Assembly: GCA_023678885.1 (NCBI GenBank)
Contig: CM042997.1
Span: 27,534,064 to 27,598,063, forward strand
Length of the DNA: 64,000 nt
Source: Pogostemon cablin
Lineage: Eukaryota; Streptophyta; Magnoliopsida; Lamiales; Lamiaceae
Direction: 5' to 3'
The notes below the pieces were generated by a model, which did no database searches, was not told the origin of the DNA, and worked only from the letters and a program-made list of their open reading frames with translations. The position numbers were made by a program, and so were the translations under genes. This document shows, piece by piece, positions 22,107 to 33,958 of this stretch. Each line of letters opens with the position of its first letter. Position 1 is the stretch's first letter.

Positions 22107-24706
22107 CTAGATTATTTTTTTTAGAAAGCCCAAAACCTATTTATTTATTTTTGGCCCAAGTTGACCTAGATTTGTTTTTAAAGCCCAAAACCTATTTATT
22201 TTTGGCCCAAGTTGACCTAGATTTGTTTTTAAAGCCCAAAACCTATTTATTTATTTTTGGCCCAAGTTGACCTAGATTTGTTTTTAGAGCCCAAAACCTA
22301 TTTATTTATTTATTTGGCCCAAGTCCAGCCCACTTAAATGGCATAACATGGAAATAAGCCCAGCCCATTCTAATAGCCTCAACACATATAAAAAAAAAAG
22401 AAAAGAAAGAAAGAAGAGTACGGGAGAAGAAAAGTGAGAAGAACAAAAGAGGGAAAAGAAGAGAGTGAAGAGGAGAAACCCTTTTTGATCAAATTCTCCC
22501 TTACAACCCTCATCCTAGGTGGTTTCTAAGTTGTTTTGAGGTAAGTAATAGGTTAATTAAGCTTCCTTTCTCCAAGATTTTGTGATTTTGTTGGGTTTTC
22601 TTCCTTATATGAGGAAATTCGTAGCTACTGTTCGAACTACTTTCGACATAGCTATTGATCTCTGAAATTTGTAAACTCAATTTTTATACGTAGCTGAACT
22701 CGTTAGCTTTCCGTAGCCACCTGAAACGCCTCCATCCGATTTTTCTACAATTAGTTATGATTTTTCTCGTAAACTGCTGCTAGGTAATTCGCAGCTGCTG
22801 TTCGAACTGATTTTGACATAGCTACTGACCTCAGAAGTTTACAAACTCAATTTCTGTATGTAGCTGAACGTGTTAGCTTTCTGTAGCTACTTGAAACACC
22901 ATGATTCGATTTTTCTACAATTAGTTATGATTTTTCTTGTAAACTGCTGCTAGCTGGAAATTTCAGAATAGTTATGTCGAATTCAAATTTACTTCCTATC
23001 GTTTTGTTTAAGAAATGATCTGAAACGGGTTATGTGAGATTGGGAGATGATGTTGAGGAGATACGGGCTGTTCTTATTTAATATCGACTCGCTCAAGCTC
23101 GATTAAGATTTATTTTGACAATGAAAGACGATGTTACTGCTAATAGTTAGTTATATTTGATTTGTCTTTAATTGCTCATCTCCTTTCTAGGTAAAGAACC
23201 ATCGACGAAGGGCAAAGGACCTACTTCAGACTCCGGAGAGAGTTAATCACTTCCTTGTGAGTTGATAATTCGGGAACGCCTTCTCTTGTGGGAAGTGTGG
23301 ACCCTCGTTAAATTTGCATTCATTTTATTTTTAGTTAATTGATAAGAAAATTTTGGTAATATGTTATGTGGTAAAGAGTCTGATTGGCTCGATTGTTCTA
23401 GTTAGAGCCTGATTGGCCTAAGATGGTCCATTGATTATCTTATATTATTTCATATGGGTATTGTTGATTTTTAACTTATGTTGAAGAGCCTTGCCGGCTC
23501 GATATTTGATAGTCTTTATTGCGAATTATTTGCAGATTGATTTCTGGTTATTCATGTGTGCCATTTAGACTCTAACTTGAGTCGTTATTCATCTTATGAT
23601 GCATATGCATATGTATACCTGGTACCAAGGTTAAGTAGCCCGAATTGGTCACGGTTCGGGTGAGTTGGAGCGACATTGATTAAGTAGCCCGAATTGTCGC
23701 GGTTCGGGTGAGTTAGAGTGACAAACAAGTTGCCCATGGCTTGGCAAACCCGGGTGAGTTAGATCTAACGGGGCACCTGTCCATTTGCCAAATACTCATA
23801 CTTTGGAAGGTGATCGTTAGATGAATCAGTCTATTGTAGGCTCAGCCAACGTCACCGGTGTGGACATGCATGTCATATATGTTTATATATTTTCATTTCA
23901 AGTATTCACATCGATATTGAATTGTGAACTTTAGCATTTGGCATGTTGAGAAAGAACATTAATGTGCATTTTATCTAGAGTAACGGTGACGGGCTCGGAC
24001 TGACTCTCGACGGAGAGATCAGTTCGAGGAGGATATTGGCTACCCACGCGTCTTTTATGTGATAACATCTTGTTTGAACTAATTGTGTATTTGTAAATGC
24101 ATTTATAGGTTGTATTTTTCGTTAAGTTGTATATTATGTAAACATAATAATTGATGTGGAACAAAATATTGGATTTTATGTTGTGAACTACGAACGGGAG
24201 TACATGCTTCGTATAAGGGTTGGGGTGACCGGCTTATCACCTCACTGAGCTAGTGGTTTTGCTCACCCCCATCATTTCCTTCATTTTCAGGCTGTTGATA
24301 TCGTTTTGGTTGGAGGTTTGCCTATCGTTTGCTCATCATTCGATCGGGGTTTTGGGTACTTTATCTTTTATGTAAATTGACGGATCCATTGGCGAGATTG
24401 TATATTTTATATTTTGTGATCCCCCTTGATGTTCTTTTTGTACTTTCGCGATGTTATATCGCTCATGTATATTTTCTTCAAACTAAGTTACATCGTGGTA
24501 TTTTGTACCTTTGTAAATCCTTGTTGATACTTTATGTAATGATGTCCTTGGGTTGTACCCGTAGTTATCAGTTGTTCAATTCTACAGGTACTTGATAGCA
24601 AGCCTTACGTTTTCTATAAACTTTGTGGAGTGGAGTGCACCCATTTCACGAAATTTATGGTTAACGTGGCGGTTGTCGCGTTCCGCCTGCGGGTTGGGGC
24701 GTGACA
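22083..24706 (+). repeat. 3' LTR with internal tandem repeats
   Basis: The LTR contains three internal repeat blocks. Four units of about 55-60 bp (aagcccaaaacctatttattt ... gacctagatttg) lie at 22125-22325. Two units of about 170 bp (gttcgaact...acatagct ... acaattagttatgatttttct) lie at 22620-22955. Two units of about 50 bp (aagtagcccgaattg ... ggttcgggtgagtt) lie at 23630-23725. A purine-rich block is at 22385-22480. The right boundary is the CA of ggcgtgaca; the left boundary is set by the polypurine tract. Confidence 0.65.
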
Positions 24707-25100
24707 ACTTTCTTGACTCTTGAGGATAATGTAGAATTTTTTAGATTATAAATAATTTATAAAGTATTTTATGTGTGTTTTTTAAGAATGATAAATTTAT
24801 AGTTAAAATATATTTTTAAAATTGTGGATTGATTTTTTTTATTTGAAAATTAATATATTTATGGAAATAAAAAGTGTGATTTTTAATGTGTTAATCAACT
24901 TATTATATTCAAGTTATGAATTTGAGTAAGATCACATCTCAAATAGGTCTATAAAAAAATTAAATTAAATCAATTAATATTAAAAAAATTATACTATATA
25001 ACCAATAATATAGCATCTGTGAACAAAGTCAAACTCAACGTTGAATACTGCGATGCATAAAGTCGCATTTCAACAAATGACAACATGACGTGAGCGTTTC
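24707..25100. other. AT-rich spacer, no feature seen
   Basis: This lies between the gypsy LTR and the uclacyanin stop codon and should include the uclacyanin 3' UTR. Nothing else is recognised. Confidence 0.4.
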
Positions 25101-26099
25101 CTAATCTACACGAAAAAGCGCAAAAGACAGTGCCAATGAGACAAAAAAACTGAGGGGTTGAATAAGGGCGGTGGAAGCGGCGGAGGTATGATCAGAAGCC
25201 GGCGGGGAGGTGGCGGCGGAGGAGGAAGGGGATGCATCCGCCGCCACGGTGGTGATCTTCACTTTCATGCCCCCCTCGCAATGGCCGGTTGTACCACACG
25301 CAAAGTAGCGTGTACCCGGTTTAGTCAGCTTGACTTTGTTGCTACCTCCGTTTAGCGAGTCTACTGCAACGCCGATGTCGCATTTCTTAAACGCGCTTTC
25401 ATTTGGTAGTTCTGCCACGTTGTGCAATCCCGCGGTGTATTTGAATTCTATATATGTAAACATATATAAATCAATTAGTTTACTACTTAATTATATATGT
25501 AAGATACTAAGATCTTGTAATATTATTTTCATATTTATGCAATTTTAATTACGATAGGTCATCGAAAATATGGGATCGAAATATTATTTGAATTGTAAAA
25601 ATTTTAAAGAATACAATAAAAATTAAATAAATATTATGAATTTCATGCTATTAAAGGGAAAATAAAACCATTCATTTTGTAGATATGGTAGATTACAACT
25701 TTAGTTTTTTTAATTTTTAATTCTCAATTTTATTTTATTTTTGTCCAGGTACAAATTTTGGATCCAAGAGTATTGAAGAAATTTTGAAATTTGGACAGAA
25801 ATAATTAGTATCAAACAAAAAATATTAAAATTGAGAATTGTTAAAAAAAAAAAAAAACTAAAGTTGGAATAGGTGATACTAGAACGAATTGTGATATTTT
25901 CTTTGCAACTAAACCTTATTATGTATGTACCTAGTTCATCTCCAACTTTGAAGGTTGTTGAAGAAGACCACGAGTCGAAATCTGTGGATTGATCCCAGCC
26001 TTGGCTTCCTCCGACAGTGTGTTTCACGGCGGACACCTGTCGGAGAAGCACTGCTACTACAATTAGTACTAAATATCTGCTTGCAGATGAAAGCTCCAT
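25101..26099 (-). CDS. Uclacyanin-type blue copper protein (phytocyanin), GPI-anchored
   Basis: Two exons, 26099-25931 and 25447-25101, encode 171 residues. A signal peptide (about 1-24, hydrophobic LVLIVVAVLL ending VSA) precedes a plastocyanin-like domain. Copper ligands are His65 (GLHNV), Cys107, His112 and Met117 in CGTTGHCEGGM; Cys79 and Cys113 should form the family disulfide. Methionine as the fourth ligand marks the uclacyanin or plantacyanin subgroups, as opposed to stellacyanin (Gln). A Ser/Ala/Pro-rich stretch (about 127-150) and a hydrophobic C-terminus predict a GPI anchor, so the protein should sit at the outer face of the plasma membrane or in the wall, in electron transfer or wall chemistry. 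The single intron splits the codon before FKYTAG, the position usual for this family, and carries a MITE. Confidence 0.93.
25692..25870. mobile_element. Fold-back MITE in the uclacyanin intron
   Basis: The left arm acaactttagtttttttaa...aattctcaattttatt and the right arm aatattaaaattgagaatt...aaaaactaaagttgg are inverted repeats of about 40 bp enclosing roughly 85 bp. No coding potential. The superfamily cannot be assigned from these ends. Confidence 0.6.
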
Positions 26100-26150
26100 T
26101 TTCTTGCTTGTAAGCTTTTATGTCTTATTTCAATCCTTATAATTTCTCTG

Positions 26151-26158
26151 TATATATA
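26151..26158 (-). promoter_or_regulatory. TATA box of the uclacyanin gene
   Basis: tatatata lies about 52 bp upstream of the start codon at 26099. That predicts a transcription start near 26125 and a short leader of about 25 nt. Confidence 0.5.
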
Positions 26159-27293
26159 AGAAAACAAGTTGCTTCCTTGAATCCAAAGATACATAATTAT
26201 GTCACAACATGAGTCTTCAACCCACTTACAAGTGTGCATGGGTTAGTTGATGAAATGATGAGATGGGACATGATGGAAAGAAATTAAGGTTGTGTGGTAT
26301 GTGGGATGTTAGTAGAAAGTGAATATTTGAGTGATGCATATATCTTGATTAGTTTAATTAGGTGAGAAATTAAAGATGGTTGATTGCATACTAAGCAAAT
26401 TCTGCTGGTAAATACTTGCCTTTGAAACTAAGCTAACCACTTAGTATTACTCATACGTGGACTATTTATAACTTCTTCATTAATTGTTTCGAAAAGTGTT
26501 GTTTTTGTACTAGAATTGCATTTTACTTAACCACTTATCACTTATGGCTTGTTTGATGTGTGTGTATATATATATAACCAATTTAACACCATTTGTTTGG
26601 ACGAGATATGAATAATGTGGGGACTAGGTTGTTATTCGAGCTTGATAAGGAAACGAGTAAAAAAATAAGATCGAATTTGCTCGAGGTTCAAGCTCAATTT
26701 GACTCGTTAAACAAAGCGATAACATATAAATTGTTTTGATGGCTTAGCTTACTAATTAAATTATAATCTTGACACAATTAATCTTAGACTCTGAAAACCT
26801 AATATAAACTTTTGACAATATTCTTGTGTAAAACTAATTAATGTAAACATACATGTTTAGGAATGAAAGATTATTTTATACGTACATTTTCTCTAGTAAG
26901 GAAAACGTCTCTTTTTCTTTTCTGTTTTCCGAATAATACATCCTTAATGATGTCTTAATTATGATAAAACTGACTGTTTACTTACCTAATTAGCAAGTAG
27001 TTAACTTCATATACACGCAATTAATTAATCAAAGCAGCAAATAATTAAAGTCACTTTACCTGCAAAATAAAGAAATCAAGCAAACAACCCTATCTTCTAA
27101 CATTTTAATTAATTACTCTTACCGTCCCACAAAAGTTGACGCATTTATTTTCTAAGTACATGACACTTACACAAAATAATATTACATATATTCTCTACTA
27201 ATACAACTATTCATTACGCATTATTACTATACACCTTAATCTCTGTGCCCAAAAAAAGACGTCGATTTCTCTGAGATGGAGGGAGTAATTTTT
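26159..27293. other. Intergenic spacer between uclacyanin promoter and lipase 3' end
   Basis: AT-rich sequence with a short (ta)n run near 26565 and one Stowaway-like MITE (27116-27285). No gene recognised. Confidence 0.45.
27116..27285. mobile_element. Stowaway-like MITE abutting the lipase stop codon
   Basis: Ends ctcttaccgtcccac and gagatggagggag are flanked by TTA/TAA; the interior carries ctactaatacaactattcatta and attactatacaccttaatctc, as in the sister copies. It ends only 8 bp beyond the lipase stop (27294), so the lipase transcript must end in or beyond it. Confidence 0.7.
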
Positions 27294-30200
27294 TTATTTG
27301 TCATGTTTTTTAAAGAAATCAATTATCTGGTTGTATATAAGTTGATTAGCATTGGTTGCAAGAAGAAAATCAAGATGGGCATATTTGTGGATGAACACCA
27401 CTTTGAGCTTCTTCTTGTGGTGATTCTTAAGATCATCGAGCAATATTCCGACATCCTTAATATCTGACATTACATCTTCACCCCCACTCCCAATGAACAG
27501 GGGCAAATCACGTCGGATCTTGGATAGATTGTAAACGGGTGGGTTGATTTCCCCATAATGTTTCATGTTTTCTTCTGGATTGGCATAGTCGTATTTTGAA
27601 AGTTTCCCAAATCGAATAGCTGCATTTAAGTATATATATATTGATTATTATTAGTATTTTTTTATTAAGAGGGGATTGATCAGATAATTGATAATCTCAA
27701 GGAATTTGGTGGAATTGTTTCACGATAAAGTCTATGTGAGACGGTGCTTATGTGAGACGAATCAATCTATTATTAAAATATGATTATCATATAAGTAAAA
27801 TATGTATATGACAGTGAAAGTATATTTTTCTGATGAATAATGAATCAAAATATTATTCTAATATATTATAAAATAATTTATTATAAATATATTTTAACTA
27901 ATTTTATATTTTAATAATGGACTGATTTGTCTCACTTTCCTCTTATATATTCCCATCTCCCAAGAGATTGTCCTTTATTAATTTAACTTGATTTAATCGA
28001 ATTTCTTTTATTTGCTTACTTTGAGAAAAATGTACTAAGTTTTTGGTTGCTGTGGGCTGTGGTACCTTCGTGATTATATCATTAAATGTTGATCCATTAA
28101 GACAGCAGTTCTCCCCTGTAATTAAGAAAAATAATATTAAGAAAAGTAGAAGAAAATAATTGTTAGCAAATACTACAGTGTGAAGACCAAAACGGATTTG
28201 CAAAGTGTTAAATAATTTTTTTAGAGCAAATCTTTTGAGAGGGGTAATTATGTGAGACTGATAACTATGGTTAAAGTATTATTATTATATATAAATAAAT
28301 AAAATATGCTTATTGCTACTTAAAGTACTATGTTTTTCTAAAATATCATAAATAATGAATTAAAATACTATAATTTTAAGGTGTTATAATATAATTTACT
28401 ACAAATATACTTTAAGTAATAATAACATACTTATTATATAACAATTATATTTTAATAATGAATCTACCCATCTCACATCCTTTTCACATATACCCTTCTC
28501 ACAAGAGAGTAGTTTTTTTTTTATTAGAAAACGAAATTTATAATTAAGTTGATAATTTGGGGAGGGCGGTGAAATGACAAAAATAGGCTTGTATATGGGA
28601 TAAAATACCAGTAAGTGCAGTTATCTTCATTTGATCACAATCCACTTTGTAATATTCACATATATCTTTCAGGAAGGCAGCTTCATTTTGTCTATAGAGG
28701 GACAAGAAAGGAAATTCAATATTATTCATGAAAAAAAAAGACTAATAATAATAAAGCATTGAAGTTACGGATATACCCTATTGGATCGAACTCCGCCAAG
28801 CCAAACATTCTGCCCCACTATTAAGTTCAAAAAATAATAATAATTCAACGATAGTAATTTATAAAGATTTAAAATTTGCCTCATAAATATTTGATTTCTT
28901 TTTTCTAATAATTTGATTTAAATAAAGAGTATGACTATAGTAAAACCATTCTATCTAATTTAAGGTGGAACTTGTGCTCCCTCTCCCCTAATAAATTAAC
29001 TATTGTTCCTCCTCACCCAAATTAATTAACTTATGTGGTTTCTCAATTATTGATATATTTTGTTTTGATTTTTATTTTATTTTTTAATGCTTTTTATATT
29101 ATTTAAAAGGCTATTATACTCTAAATAATAAAAGTCAAATTAAAATCATATTCTTAGAATTAACTATAAATCCTAAAAGATAAAAAAATACCCTAAACTA
29201 TAAGGGTGAAATTACAATTATACCCTAAACTCTAAATTCTAGCCGTAGTGAAATAAATTTTTAAGAATAAATAATAAACCTTAGGATAGAATATACCATA
29301 AACATTAGGATAAATTATATTCTAAATTAGATGAAATTATAATTATACCCTTAAAATTAAATTTAAAAAAATATAGAAATTGGCACCTTGGATGTCCTGT
29401 TACAGTTTGGCGTTATATCTCATGTTACACGCGTTAGATGAGTGACACGTATGCGGAGAGTAAAATCTCAACCTTTCCCCTTAGGGTTGATTGTTAGGGT
29501 ATAGATTAGATTATCCTACGTGTTAATCATCCAACGGTTTGCAACATGAGATGTAACACCAAAATATAACAGGAGATCCGAACCGAGAAATTGGGGGAGG
29601 GTCGTTCTACCTAATTATATAGAAGTAGAACCGATTCTACAGAAGTTATATAATTCATAAATAAAATAAAATAAAAACTTACTTCACCAAGAAATGATTT
29701 AGCTGCTAAAACAACAATATCACTTTCGATATGAGAGAGATGTGCAATTGGGCTTAAAAGTGCAGCAGATTTAATGTTCTTCAGTTTTCCTTCTGACAAT
29801 GAAGCCAAGGCTATCAATGTACCCTGGTAATATTTATTTACTAATAAAATTTAATAAAATAGGAGATGAAATTAAGCAGATGGTGAATTAATTAATTAAT
29901 TAATTACCATAGAATGGCCAACATAGTGAATTTTGCTACCAGTTTTTTTGAAGATAAAACCAATGATAGATGGTAAATCTTGTGACGCCAAATCATCCCA
30001 TGTCCAATTCCAGAATTTCTATCAATGTCAAAATTTCAACATTAAATAAATTGTAAAACTAGTCCTATAACTTATATGTTGTTTAAAAAAAAAAAACTCG
30101 TAATCTTTAAAAAATATTTTTTAGAAAATTGTCCATTAGCATTATTATTTTATTACAAAATTAATCCTACAACTTTTAAATAATGAAATTTTAATTTTAA

Positions 30201-32357
30201 ATTATTATGCTAATCAACTTAAGGATCAAAATTTCTAAAATAAGAAAATTATAGGACCAATATAAAATTATGCAATAAAAATAGTTAATAACTAAAATTG
30301 ATTATATAGAAGATATTAAGAGAACATATAAGCTAGGTTAAAGAACATATTTGCAACTTTCTCACAAATGTTGACTCATGTAATTTAAAAAAAAATCACT
30401 TTTAAGTCCTACAAGAAAATATTTTTTTCCTTATGACGTATAATTAATTACTTATTTTCTATTATTTTTAACCTGTTCATATATCTTTTAAATAATTCCA
30501 TGTGTTACATGATCCATAGAAATTCTAAAATTTAAATATACAGATTAAATTAGCTCAGCAACACTTACCAATCTTCTCTAAAAATTTAAACAGGTCAAAG
30601 AAGTATAATCTAATTATATTTAACTTTAACTAGTTTAATCTAACAGTCTATTTTTATTAATTCGAATATTCAATTTCATCTCACATATTTTGTAATGATA
30701 TCGAGCAAACTGATTTGCTATTACCGGGTCAATCGGGTCGAGTCGGGTATGTCGCCTGCTGAAGCGGGTTCCTCTGAGGTTGGAGATCCATACATCGAAC
30801 CCTTTATCAGCCAATAACATTGCAAGAGACTGTTTTGGAGGGCCCGCCAACCACGCCATCCCATCCTGCAATGCTCTTTCTTTTCTTTTATATACTTATA
30901 AACTTTATTTTTTAAAATTAATACTATAATTTTTATTTGAAAAAGTAATAATTCTTATCTCTAAAAGATAATTTTTCATGTACTAAAAAATAATCGAAAA
31001 ATCAGATTTACAAGAATTTAAAAAATTTAGACTATTTTAATTTTAAAGAGTAATAATTTATATATTTAAAGAGTAATTTTCCATGTACTAAAAAATAAAG
31101 GATTTACACAATTGTTTGTATATTATTTAAAATATCTTATTTGTAATTAAAATTTATTTATATTCATGGATGAATCATATTATAGAACTTTAATTATATA
31201 CTCTAATTTATAATTTATCATATTTAAAAATAATACTATACTTTTCTTACTAACTAGGAGTAATATATTTTATGTATATAACTATCATACTTTAATAATA
31301 AAATAATATACTTTTCTTACTAACTAGGAGTAATATATTTTATGTATATAACTATCATACTTTAATAATAAAACATAATATGTCTCATATAATTAATGTA
31401 TGATTTATCTACTATATAACAGACTTTGTTTTTGTCTAATTACTAAATTAATGTATGATTTTGAGTGTATATAATAATTTGATAAAATCAAAGAAAATTA
31501 CTAAATAATTGATAAATTAAAGAAAATTATGACCTTGTGATGTTTTGACATTTTAATATTTTTTTAATTACGATCTTTTTTAGCAGTAAATCATCCGAAA
31601 ACTTACAAGAATTAAATTTCATCTTTAAGTATGGTAATTTTAGTTTTTATTTATTTATTTATTTATTTTTTGTAATTTACAATTTTGATCTTTTTTTCTT
31701 TAAATTTAGTCTTTCTTTATTAAATTTAGTCCAATTTTTTTCCCCAAAATTTGAAAAAAAAAATCGGAAGGAAAAAAAAAGAAGACTAAATTGGAAATTG
31801 CAAATTAAAAAAAAAACTTTAATATTTTACCGAAAACTTAATTGTAGAGTTTCTTATTTAAAATATTAAAAATTTGAGAGGATGTTTTAAAATAAAAAAT
31901 TAATTAATCTTCTAATAATAATACTAATAATTATAAGTGAAAAATTATTTCAAAGGAGATAAGCAAATCCTGACCAGAAGAACCCCATGCTGCAGCAAAA
32001 CCGGCGGCCGCCGTCGCTTGCCGCCGCCGGCGCGGCCCTCCGGAATTCTATTCAGGCTTAATATGTAGCCATCACCAGTCGTCACCTGAAAAAAACGTTT
32101 TCTCAAGTTAATTAGGGCTTTTAGGCAGCATCGATCATTCAAATTGTGCAATTCGATCTCCGGCGTACATGAAATTCCTTGCATTTGTAGCCGTGTTTCT
32201 TCACGGTGGCAGAGCACAATCCTTCTGGCGGCGGAGCGCCGGGATTAAGAAGGAAACGGCCGCGGCTGGCGGCGGCGGACGATTGATGCGGCGGTGATAA
32301 TGCGAACAAGGTTAGAAAAGCTAAATTCCAGATGCTCTTTGACGCCATTGTTTTCAT
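27294..32357 (-). CDS. Acid lipase / triacylglycerol lipase (LIP1-LIP2 type), alpha/beta-hydrolase
   Basis: Nine exons in coding order: 32357-32169, 32085-31975, 30865-30725, 30018-29908, 29823-29683, 28817-28777, 28691-28609, 28115-28020 and 27619-27294. All phases agree and give 412 residues, the usual size. After a signal peptide comes the lipase N-terminal segment ([20 protein letters not shown]), then [25 protein letters not shown] and the nucleophile elbow GHSMG (Ser183). Catalytic Asp353 is in GGEDVMSD and His386 in YAHLDF. This is the family of animal lysosomal acid lipase and plant LIP1; it hydrolyses triacylglycerols or steryl esters, probably in the secretory pathway or vacuole. 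Exon 6 is only 41 nt; its acceptor was chosen at 28817 because only that one keeps frame. Introns 2, 3, 5, 7 and 8 are inflated, three of them by MITEs. Confidence 0.93.
27731..27968. mobile_element. GTGAGACGG-family MITE in lipase intron 8
   Basis: It shares the word series gtgagacg, aatcaatctattattaaaatatgatta, aatgaatcaaaatatta, tatattttaacta, ttaataatgga and gtctcac with six other copies in the window. Its ends are diverged. Confidence 0.55.
28231..28509. mobile_element. GTGAGACGG-family MITE in lipase intron 7
   Basis: The left end is tcttttgagagggg and the right end is cccttctcacaagaga, an imperfect inverted repeat. The interior has gttaaagtattattattatat and aatgaattaaaatacta, matching the family. 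Confidence 0.6.
29390..29579. mobile_element. Fold-back MITE with about 60-bp terminal inverted repeats in lipase intron 5
   Basis: The left arm (29390-29453) reads ggatgtcctgttacagtttg, then gcgttatatctcatgtt. The reverse complement of the right arm (29517-29579) reads ggatctcctgttatattttg, then gtgttacatctcatgtt. Nearly two thirds of the 190-bp element is inverted repeat, so the RNA would form a long hairpin inside the intron. Confidence 0.75.
31231..31370. repeat. Near-perfect 70-bp tandem duplication in lipase intron 2
   Basis: cttttcttactaactaggag starts at 31241 and again at 31311, and the 70-bp units (including atgtatataactatcatac) are almost identical. The near-identity points to a recent duplication. 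Confidence 0.9.
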
Positions 32358-32394
32358 TGCTAGATTATTGATTATTTGCTTATTTTTCGTGTTA

Positions 32395-32402
32395 TATTTA
32401 TA
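32395..32402 (-). promoter_or_regulatory. TATA box of the lipase gene
   Basis: tataaata on the minus strand lies 38 bp upstream of the ATG at 32357, which would leave only a very short leader. The downstream in-frame ATG (MASKS, codon 4) could be used if the first is too close to the cap. Confidence 0.4.
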
Positions 32403-33958
32403 GAGGAAAATTATATTAAGTTGGATAAAAAAATTCAGTGCTGAAAATATTTGACTATTATGACGTCATCTTTTACTGATTATAGATAATGGGTTTGAAT
32501 ATAGTAGTTGAGAACATGTTTTTGTGATCAATGTTTTATTGGGTAATGTAAGATTATTTTATATTTTATTAATTAATTATTATTTTTAAATGTTTCCTCA
32601 TTCTATTTATACTTCATTGTACCATTATCACTTTTATCATTAAGTTATTTTGTGAACCGGTGTCATAACTCACAAGTATTTGGCATGTTTATTTTAATGT
32701 GGGAATTATAAAATTTTAGTGCTAATAGTGTTATTGTGCAACAATTTTCTTACAATTATTTAATCTTAAATAATAAAAAATAATGGATCGAACTTATAGT
32801 AGAATTTTCAGATGAAAAATGTTGTCGTTGAAGATATGAATTTGCATAATTTGCCCGAAATTATATTTTTACGCATTTGTCTAAATTGCATTTTAGTACG
32901 TAAGAAATTCTCATAAATTGATATCTTTAATAATTAGTAAAGTGATTATTCTAAAAAAAAAAAGTTGCCCTTATTAATTAATTTACTAAAATTTCATTTT
33001 GTTCCCAATTTTTATATAATATACTTTCACATAATTTTTATTGATTGCATGTTAGTACATATAAAATGTCCTACATGTTGATACGATCACTAAATATCGG
33101 AGTTTTATTTTTGTAAATAGGAAGCCTATATTTGATTAATTTACTAAAATTTTAGAGATGATCCGAATTAATAGAAAAAGATCCGTGGTGGGAAGTTGTC
33201 GCACGTCAAATTAGGCATTGATATAGTACACCAAATTTATAGATGGGTTTGTTATACATTCTTCTCAAAGTCCAAAATCAAAATCATTCAATTCACTTTC
33301 CTCTTAAAATAGTGGCAGTTTTTGGATGAGACGGCTAGATATTTTACATTTTTTTAATTAATTATATTTTTTATTAAAAATATTATATTTTTTTAATGTT
33401 ATTAACTATTTATGAAATAATTTACTACACTACTACCACTTTTCTATTTATTGAATATATTACTTTTTATTAAAATGCTATCACTTTTTATCAATTTCAT
33501 AAATATTATGACACAATCTTACATAAGTTTTGGTCCTAAAAATAAATAACGTATTCTTAATAATAACTTTAAAAAAATAAATAGAAGAACAAAAAATAAT
33601 TATAACCTTTGATCATCTTAGCTTGAATTAGATCACATCGTGTGAAAATTTCTTCTATTAACTCAATCTATTCTAATTACTTCGTCCCAAAATAGAAAAG
33701 CAAAAAACAGAATTTAGATTGTGTTGAAAATAAATAAAACTTTAATCTAACAATGATTTAAACCTCTTCATTTAAATAACTTATAATGATACTCTCACAA
33801 GTTGCTTTACAATTCTGTAGAAAAGAAGACTAAAAACCAAAGTTTAGCAAAGTAGCACTGGTAACACTTCTTGATCATTACAAATTCATTATTTATACAC
33901 AACCTTGGCTCCTTAACATGTACTACATTATTGCCAAAATTTCGATCGATGCCATTGA
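32403..33958. other. Intergenic AT-rich DNA, no feature recognised
   Basis: This lies between the lipase promoter and the 3' end of the next minus-strand gene. No protein-like frame, RNA or clear inverted repeat was seen. Confidence 0.45.

Larger units (their letters stand above)
21251..24706 (+). mobile_element. 5'-truncated Ty3/gypsy (chromovirus, Tekay/Del-like) element with 3' LTR
   Basis: Translation opens inside the integrase core (STSFHPQTDGQSERTIQTLE, 21254 on) and continues into a 262-codon frame ending at 22106. A polypurine tract, tttttagaggagggga (about 22067-22082), lies at the end of that frame. A 3' LTR of about 2.6 kb then runs to ggttggggcgtgaca at 24706. Gag, protease, reverse transcriptase, RNase H and the 5' LTR are absent. 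A very long LTR together with a chromodomain-like tail fits the Tekay/Del lineage. The LTR start is uncertain because its first bases are diverged, and no target duplication can be checked because the 5' end is lost. Confidence 0.85.

Noticed and set aside
25158..25355. Gly/Arg-rich plus-strand frame in the uclacyanin locus
   Set aside because: Antisense of the Ser/Ala/Pro-rich tail of the blue copper protein.
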